A stretch of 64,000 nt of DNA from contig NC_079487.1 of the NCBI RefSeq assembly GCF_020520425.1, positions 64,596,398 to 64,660,397 of the forward strand, written 5' to 3'. The notes beneath the pieces were generated by a model. It searched no databases. It worked only from the letters and a program-made list of their open reading frames with translations, and was not told the origin of the DNA. The DNA comes from Spinacia oleracea (taxonomy: Eukaryota; Streptophyta; Magnoliopsida; Caryophyllales; Amaranthaceae). The position numbers were made by a program, and so were the translations under genes. Shown piece after piece: positions 59,303 to 64,000 of the stretch. How positions within the stretch are numbered: the stretch's first letter is position 1; the number at the start of each line of letters is the position of its first letter.

Positions 59303-61183
59303 TTGCAGCGATTGCTGCATATTTGTACAAGTAAGATCATCAATTACTCTTGTTCAGTATTTTAAAGTACGTTGGATGATAGTTTAATTTCCTCTCTTGC
59401 TCAAAATGTAGGGGAAAAGGAGTAATTTTTGAATGGTGCTTTTTAATGTTTAATCATGATTGCATATAAACTTGAGAAATCGTCGAGTTTTTCCTTTTGT
59501 TATTGACATATGCTACCTAGGTTAAAAGTAATGGACCACATTTTGTCTTTGTGCTCAAGGCTTGTTAAGCTCAAGTGAGTTGCAATGTGTAAACCTTTTG
59601 TGAAGATAAAAGGGTATTCTGATGTACTGTAATTGGCTTAGAAGAATTAGGTAATTTACTTTGAAGCGATAGTGCATAGATCAATAATGTCTAATTGCCC
59701 AAAATTACCCCCCAAAAAAATCGCGATTTCAAATGTTTGCTCTAATTAGTAATAGGGTTCATGATTACATACTGTAAATTGTAAATGGGCAAGAAACAAA
59801 CAATTCTTGAATGAGAAAAAATGTGAGTGAAAGATCTCATGCGTTGAGATAGGTCCATGAATCTAAGATATTGTCCTAGCACCATGTTTAGGGTGTATCT
59901 ATTTGAGGTTTTTAAAAGCAATTAGCCGCTTGAGTAGAATTTGGTACTTGAGCCAAGTCCACAGTCTCTTTAATGTCTAGGTGTAGGCACTATACTACGA
60001 ACCACTATAGTTGTATTGAATATGTCATTAGTGGGCAATGCTAGAGAAGTTTTCAGTCAACTATACAACTTCTTTGCTTAAATTCCTATCTCCGTATCCA
60101 CGATTTTATGTTTCTTCACTGTGTGCACTAAATTTGGGTGAAGATTTGTTTGCCATTCCACGACACACCATATGAACTTAATCTAGGTGGAAAAGGAGTT
60201 TTCTGGCTTATACAGAGAACTTCAATTTGATATTTTCCATTCACCATGTTTACAACATTGGCTACTTTTCCTAATAAATTCCGCAAATTCACAGACTTGG
60301 AGAAGATCTCGTAAGTCTATGCTGGAAAGAATGATCAGTGGCATGATTGTTAAAAGAGCTTAGCTACTAAAGGAAATTGATGATCATGAAGCAAAGGTGG
60401 CAACCATATGTTCTGCAATGGGAGAGAGACCGTTGCATATTCAGCAGGTAAATAATTCTAATACTTGGAATTTCCCATGACTATTTGTCTATTTGTGAAC
60501 TATTTGAATTGGTACATTTTGTTTTATTAGTTGTCATTGTAATCTTCATGCCCTTATGTTGCTTTTACTTGGATGCCCTTCAGCAAAGCAGTTTGCGGCT
60601 TTATAGGGTGTGATGTCGATGAACTCCATCAACTTTCGATAGTAGAGTTCACAACTTCTTTTTTTCGTTCAGATATTGCAAGAGGTTTTTGCAGCCAACA
60701 ACATAAGGTAACCTGATTTTTTAGCTTATTCTGCTAAGGTGTTGTATATTTTAATCTGGTCCTCGTTGATTTCAGTAAGGAGATTCAGTTATCTTTTCCT
60801 GCTTATGTGCAGAAGTTAACCTTAGGTAACTTTGCATTCAGAACCTACGGTCTCCGTATCTTTTCTGGATGATCAGCTAGAATAGTAAAAAAAAAACGAA
60901 TATTTGATTAAGTCTCAGGTGGGATTGTTGCGTATATACTGCTATGTTTTGAAACCAGAAAAAGGAAAAAAATTGTCATCCCTTGTACATATTATGCTAT
61001 CCACATCTTACATTAAGTTAGTATGAGACCTTCTTATATACTATTATGCCCGTGTACTCCTATTCCTCAACAAGACTTTGTGAAACGGTCTTCTGTTAGT
61101 CGTCACTAAGCATGCTTAACTTCTGGGTTTTGACAGTAGCAATTCTCAGGTTTTTGTCAGAATCTCTTTTTCCTGATGTACAG
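59303..61183 (+). other. Region with exon-like scraps, no complete gene
   Basis: A segment bounded by splice-like signals at about 60373-60450 (KEIDDHEAKVATICSAMGER, followed by CAG/GTAAAT) and another at about 60675-60710 (ILQEVFAANNIR before GTAACC) look like exons but are not recognised. The remainder is AT-rich. Confidence 0.35.
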
Positions 61184-61590
61184 ATGATTTCGGGATCAAT
61201 TCCAAACTTCCGTAATGCTGAGGGACAAGATGTGCTGCTCTTTATTGACAACATTTTCCGTTTTACCCAAGTATGGTTTCCTGTCAAAGAACTTCTCTAC
61301 TCATTGTGAATCTTCCGTGGATTGATCCTCTTGATTATGCAAACCCTTTTTTTTGTTGATTCTAGGCTAACTCAGAGGTGTCTGCTTTACTTGGATGTAT
61401 TCCCTCGGCTGTTGGTTACCAACCTACCTTGGATACTGATCTTGGAGGTCCACAAGAGTGTATTACAACGACCAATAAGGGTTCTATTACTTCTGTCCAG
61501 GCTATCTATGTGCCTGTTGATGATTCGACAGATCCTCCTCCTGCTACAACTTTTCCTCATTTGGATGCCACTACTATATTATCCCGACAG
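61184..61590 (+). pseudogene. Mitochondrial ATP synthase beta-subunit fragment (two exons)
   Basis: Exon 61184-61270 encodes FRNAEGQDVLLFIDNIFRFTQ and exon 61366-61590 encodes [19 protein letters not shown] through [16 protein letters not shown]. They are separated by a short GT-AG intron, so this copy is DNA-derived, not a processed retrocopy. Against the near-invariant family several residues are altered ([15 protein letters not shown] becomes [22 protein letters not shown] becomes QECITTT; VPADDLTDPAPATTF becomes [15 protein letters not shown]). The P-loop exon and the C-terminal exons are absent. It is a decayed, partial copy. Confidence 0.8.
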
Positions 61591-62383
61591 GTAACTTACT
61601 TGAAGCTTATTTGATATTTGCAAAAAAAAAAAAACTTAGATAAAAGGATTTGTCATACTAGGTTCTTGTCTGTGTCTTTTGAGCAGTATGTACCTTGTGT
61701 TGAGGATCTTTGTTTAATATAACTCAAATCTCTCTCTTTCTATCTCCTAACATAACTCAAAACTCAAGTCACTGTCACAATTCTCATTATTATTTGTCTT
61801 GTATGCACGTCATACACAAGGGAACTCTCCTAAGCATATAAATTTCATGTTTTCAGGGACATTTCGAGCTGCCAAATTGGTATCTGTAGCACCTAAATAG
61901 AACTAAAGAGCTGGTTTGTTCTCTTTCCTATTCATGTCCTGTATTGTTTTCAAGCTTTTATTTATCACCGAAGTCCATGTAACTGACCTGATTGCTTTTT
62001 ATTTTACCCTCTATTCAGGATGATAATACGAGCTTCTCACTGATCGTCCTAGGCTTTCTTCTCGCGTCGAGACATCTTGATCAAGAGGTGTAATTTCTAT
62101 TTTTGTTTGCATTTTAATAATTTTGATATCTAGGGTTGGGTTTTTTATGTATTTTCTTTCCTCTTTTCCCTGTCTATCGCTCTTTTTTTTTAAAATGATT
62201 TTTCCATCTCCCGCTCTTTTTAAATTTTTAAATGATTTCATGTATTAGCAAGAACAGGATCCTGTGTTCACTTTGATGTAATTATTAGATTGATCTTTCT
62301 TGTTGCATATTTTATTGCAGTTCATATTAGTGGTATAAGATTTGGTATATAGTATCTGGATTGTTGGATGAGGGTTCACAAGG
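61591..62383 (+). other. Between-fragment DNA with one unassigned exon-like piece
   Basis: 62020-62087, bounded by CAG and AG/GTGTAA, reads DDNTSFSLIVLGFLLASRHL and is not recognised. The rest is AT-rich. Confidence 0.3.
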
Positions 62384-62641
62384 TCCGCACTGTCAGCAGT
62401 AACAGTTCATGTGACAAGTTTTACGAAGTTCCATGGAGTTGCAAAAACTCCAACAAAGACGATTGTGCGTAATCTGAAAGAATACATGGAGAAGAAGGGC
62501 TTACCAAAAGGGTTGGCTCTAGAGAGCTGCAATATTCTCGAAACTGCAGGACATGGGGTAGTTGCTCCTCTTCACCAGACGCTGCAATCTGCCATTAATG
62601 GGAATGATTCAGCATTGCCAAATTCTGGGACAGTTATTTGG
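62384..62641 (+). pseudogene. Pyroglutamyl-peptidase I (peptidase C15) first-exon fragment
   Basis: VTVHVTSFTKFHGVAKTPT, then NLKEYMEKKGLPKGLALESC and NILETAGHGV resemble the N-terminal exon of plant pyrrolidone-carboxylate peptidases. These enzymes cleave N-terminal pyroglutamate in the cytosol. The beginning is shifted: GGTTCACAAGGTCCG, probably from the usual MGSEGP start, is out of frame with VTVHV and follows a TGA. A donor-like G/GTCAGT ends the piece, and later exons with the catalytic Cys and His are absent. Confidence 0.65.
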
Positions 62642-64000
62642 GTCAGTTGCTCTATATTTTCTCCTATACAGTTTGTGGAATAACATTAAATGCATAATAG
62701 CTGTCTGGGATTCTCTACTTTCAATTTCTGGCATTTGTTTCACTAAAAGCTCAATCATTTGATGCTATTATAAGTTGGTATTCTGTCAACCGGAGTGTTT
62801 TTAACTTGTGCACTTTTCTTCTGCCTATCTGACAAGTGGAAATCATACTCCGAGTACTCTTTTAAGCTTCACTTGCTGAACAAGTTTTATTGAGCTTTCA
62901 CTATACCACATCCCATGCTTAGTAGTGATACCAACCAATTAGAATCCAAAATTTGGTGGGAGCTTGCCATTGTTAAGACCCATTATGTTTCAGTGTCAGC
63001 ACATTGACGTTGCCAAAGCGATCAACCTGATTTTTCTTCTTTTTTTCTCTATTCGTAAAGAAATGATATTAAAAAATATGAAGGACGTGTCACCCCTTTA
63101 CGAAAGACGGGCTAAAGCCAAAAAGCCCATGCTTCTTCTAACGTGTATAGTGCTGATATTTTTTGTGGTAATCTAGGGACAAAAAGTTTGAGTATATTTG
63201 TGAAATTTGAGTATAGTGCTGAAGCATTTGCCTCAATTTTTGAGTATATTTCTAACTATATTTGTGAGTATATTTCTAACTATATTTGTGAAATTTGAGT
63301 ATAGTGCTGAAGCATTGCCTCAATTTGTGGTAATCTAGGGATTTTAGTTGATTTCTTGAATACATCTTGTCTCTGGAACACTCGAGCATAAGCTCTGGTA
63401 TCTAGGATTTGTTTAATTAAAAATTATTTTGCAGTCCAATTTTTAGGGTTTTGTTTGGTGTTGTCCATTGTTCTGAATTTCTGTAATTTTCTCGCAGATT
63501 TGAGGGAGATCGCGTCAGCTTTTGAAAACGGGTTCTTATATTAAGGAAGCACATTTCTGGTTTAGCTAATTGTCACTCACATAGAGCGGGAGGTTGAGCA
63601 ACTTCTTTGGAAAAAAATCTGGTGGCAAACAAGAAGAAAGGAAAGCTCGAACCATCTGGGTGTCAGAAGCTGATAGAAGAAGCTAACAAGAATTACATGT
63701 TGTTACTTGCGTGAAAATCTTCTTAACTGTGGAATAAAAAAGAAATTTGGTTCACTCTACATTCTAAAATTATGGGACCCTGAGTTGATTTAAGTTTCCG
63801 AATACTCTTTTTCTGTTTGCTTCATCTGTGTCCTATTCGTCCGTGTGTTTGTTTTGTTGCCTTTATAGCAGAAATGGGGTTTTGTAATCTGAACATGTTT
63901 TCAAACTCAGGATGTTCATAGAGATCGTTCGGGATTCTCTGGCCAAAATGTCCATCCCCAGCAGTAGGTCGCAAGAGGTCCTGGGATCTTAAGTTCCCTT
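62642..64000 (+). other. Right-edge region with unassigned exon-like segments
   Basis: 63061-63176 encodes MILKNMKDVSPLYERRAKAK followed by a hydrophobic C-terminal tail, like a tail-anchored protein, after an acceptor-like CGTAAAG; not recognised. 63185-63340 contains a GAGTATATTTGTGAAATTTG/AGTATAGTGCTGAAGCATT duplication. 63500-64000 has no clear gene. Confidence 0.35.

Noticed and set aside
61184..61590. Mitochondrial DNA insertion because of ATP synthase similarity
   Set aside because: The beta subunit of mitochondrial ATP synthase is nuclear-encoded in plants, and this copy has nuclear introns, so it is a nuclear gene fragment.

Overview
This is nuclear DNA of a flowering plant, most likely a eudicot. 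The signs are AT-rich intergenic DNA, GT-AG introns, plant Copia and Ty3/gypsy elements, MULE, Stowaway, Tourist and SINE elements, and one ordinary spliced plant gene (YAE1-like). The MITE ends and the frequent TACTCCGTA-type motif remind me of Amaranthaceae (beet, spinach, quinoa). That is an impression, not a proof. No organelle DNA, bacterial operon or CRISPR array is present.

Layout, left. 1-16.4 kb is a decayed Tat/Ogre-type Ty3/gypsy element on the + strand, cut inside its integrase by a 10.4-kb Copia element (1183-11581) with a 5-bp target duplication TTAGC. Downstream of the gypsy pol lies an antisense, intron-containing ORF (12724-15801) encoding a plant mobile domain (PMD) protein. 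After it come four ~134-bp tandem repeats. 16.4-21.6 kb is AT-rich, with a 0.4-kb direct duplication carrying a tRNA-like block. It also holds a two-exon 54-residue gene (18962-19527) with TATA box and 5' UTR.

Layout, middle. 21.6-25.25 kb holds three minus-strand units: a broken GRF zinc-finger gene, a broken PB1-like gene, and an open two-exon gene of unknown function. Ten copies of a ~134-bp satellite follow (25.7-27.1 kb). Next is what looks like an undamaged MULE-type transposon (27.6-35.4 kb) with two convergent genes. One is a 12-exon AT-hook/ULP1-like protein whose ATG is split by an intron; the other is a three-exon FAR1-like MULE transposase. The broken PB1-like gene is a paralogue of the first of these. 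35.5-44 kb is repeat-rich: a ~100-bp minisatellite, an LTR-like block with four TGACGTCA motifs, and an antisense degenerate Copia. 43.7-50.2 kb is a 5' fragment of a second Ty3/gypsy element (partial LTR, PBS, extra ORF, gag), interrupted by a 2.88-kb solo LTR in reverse orientation (TSD ACAAC).

Layout, right. 50.5-55.07 kb holds a Stowaway MITE, a CACTA terminus, a decayed retroelement ORF and a three-level nest (SINE in Tourist in Stowaway) whose insertion order can be read from the target duplications. 55.2-57.95 kb is the one recognisable host gene, YAE1-like, a cytosolic Fe-S assembly adaptor. 58.7-64 kb contains exon-sized fragments resembling a SYP7-type syntaxin, mitochondrial ATP synthase beta and pyroglutamyl peptidase I, with introns retained. 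This suggests DNA-level gene capture.

The most notable items are the antisense PMD ORF of the Tat element, the apparently intact MULE with its ULP-like partner and nearby broken paralogue, the 54-residue spliced gene, the pre-gag ORF of the second gypsy element, and the cluster of captured exons.
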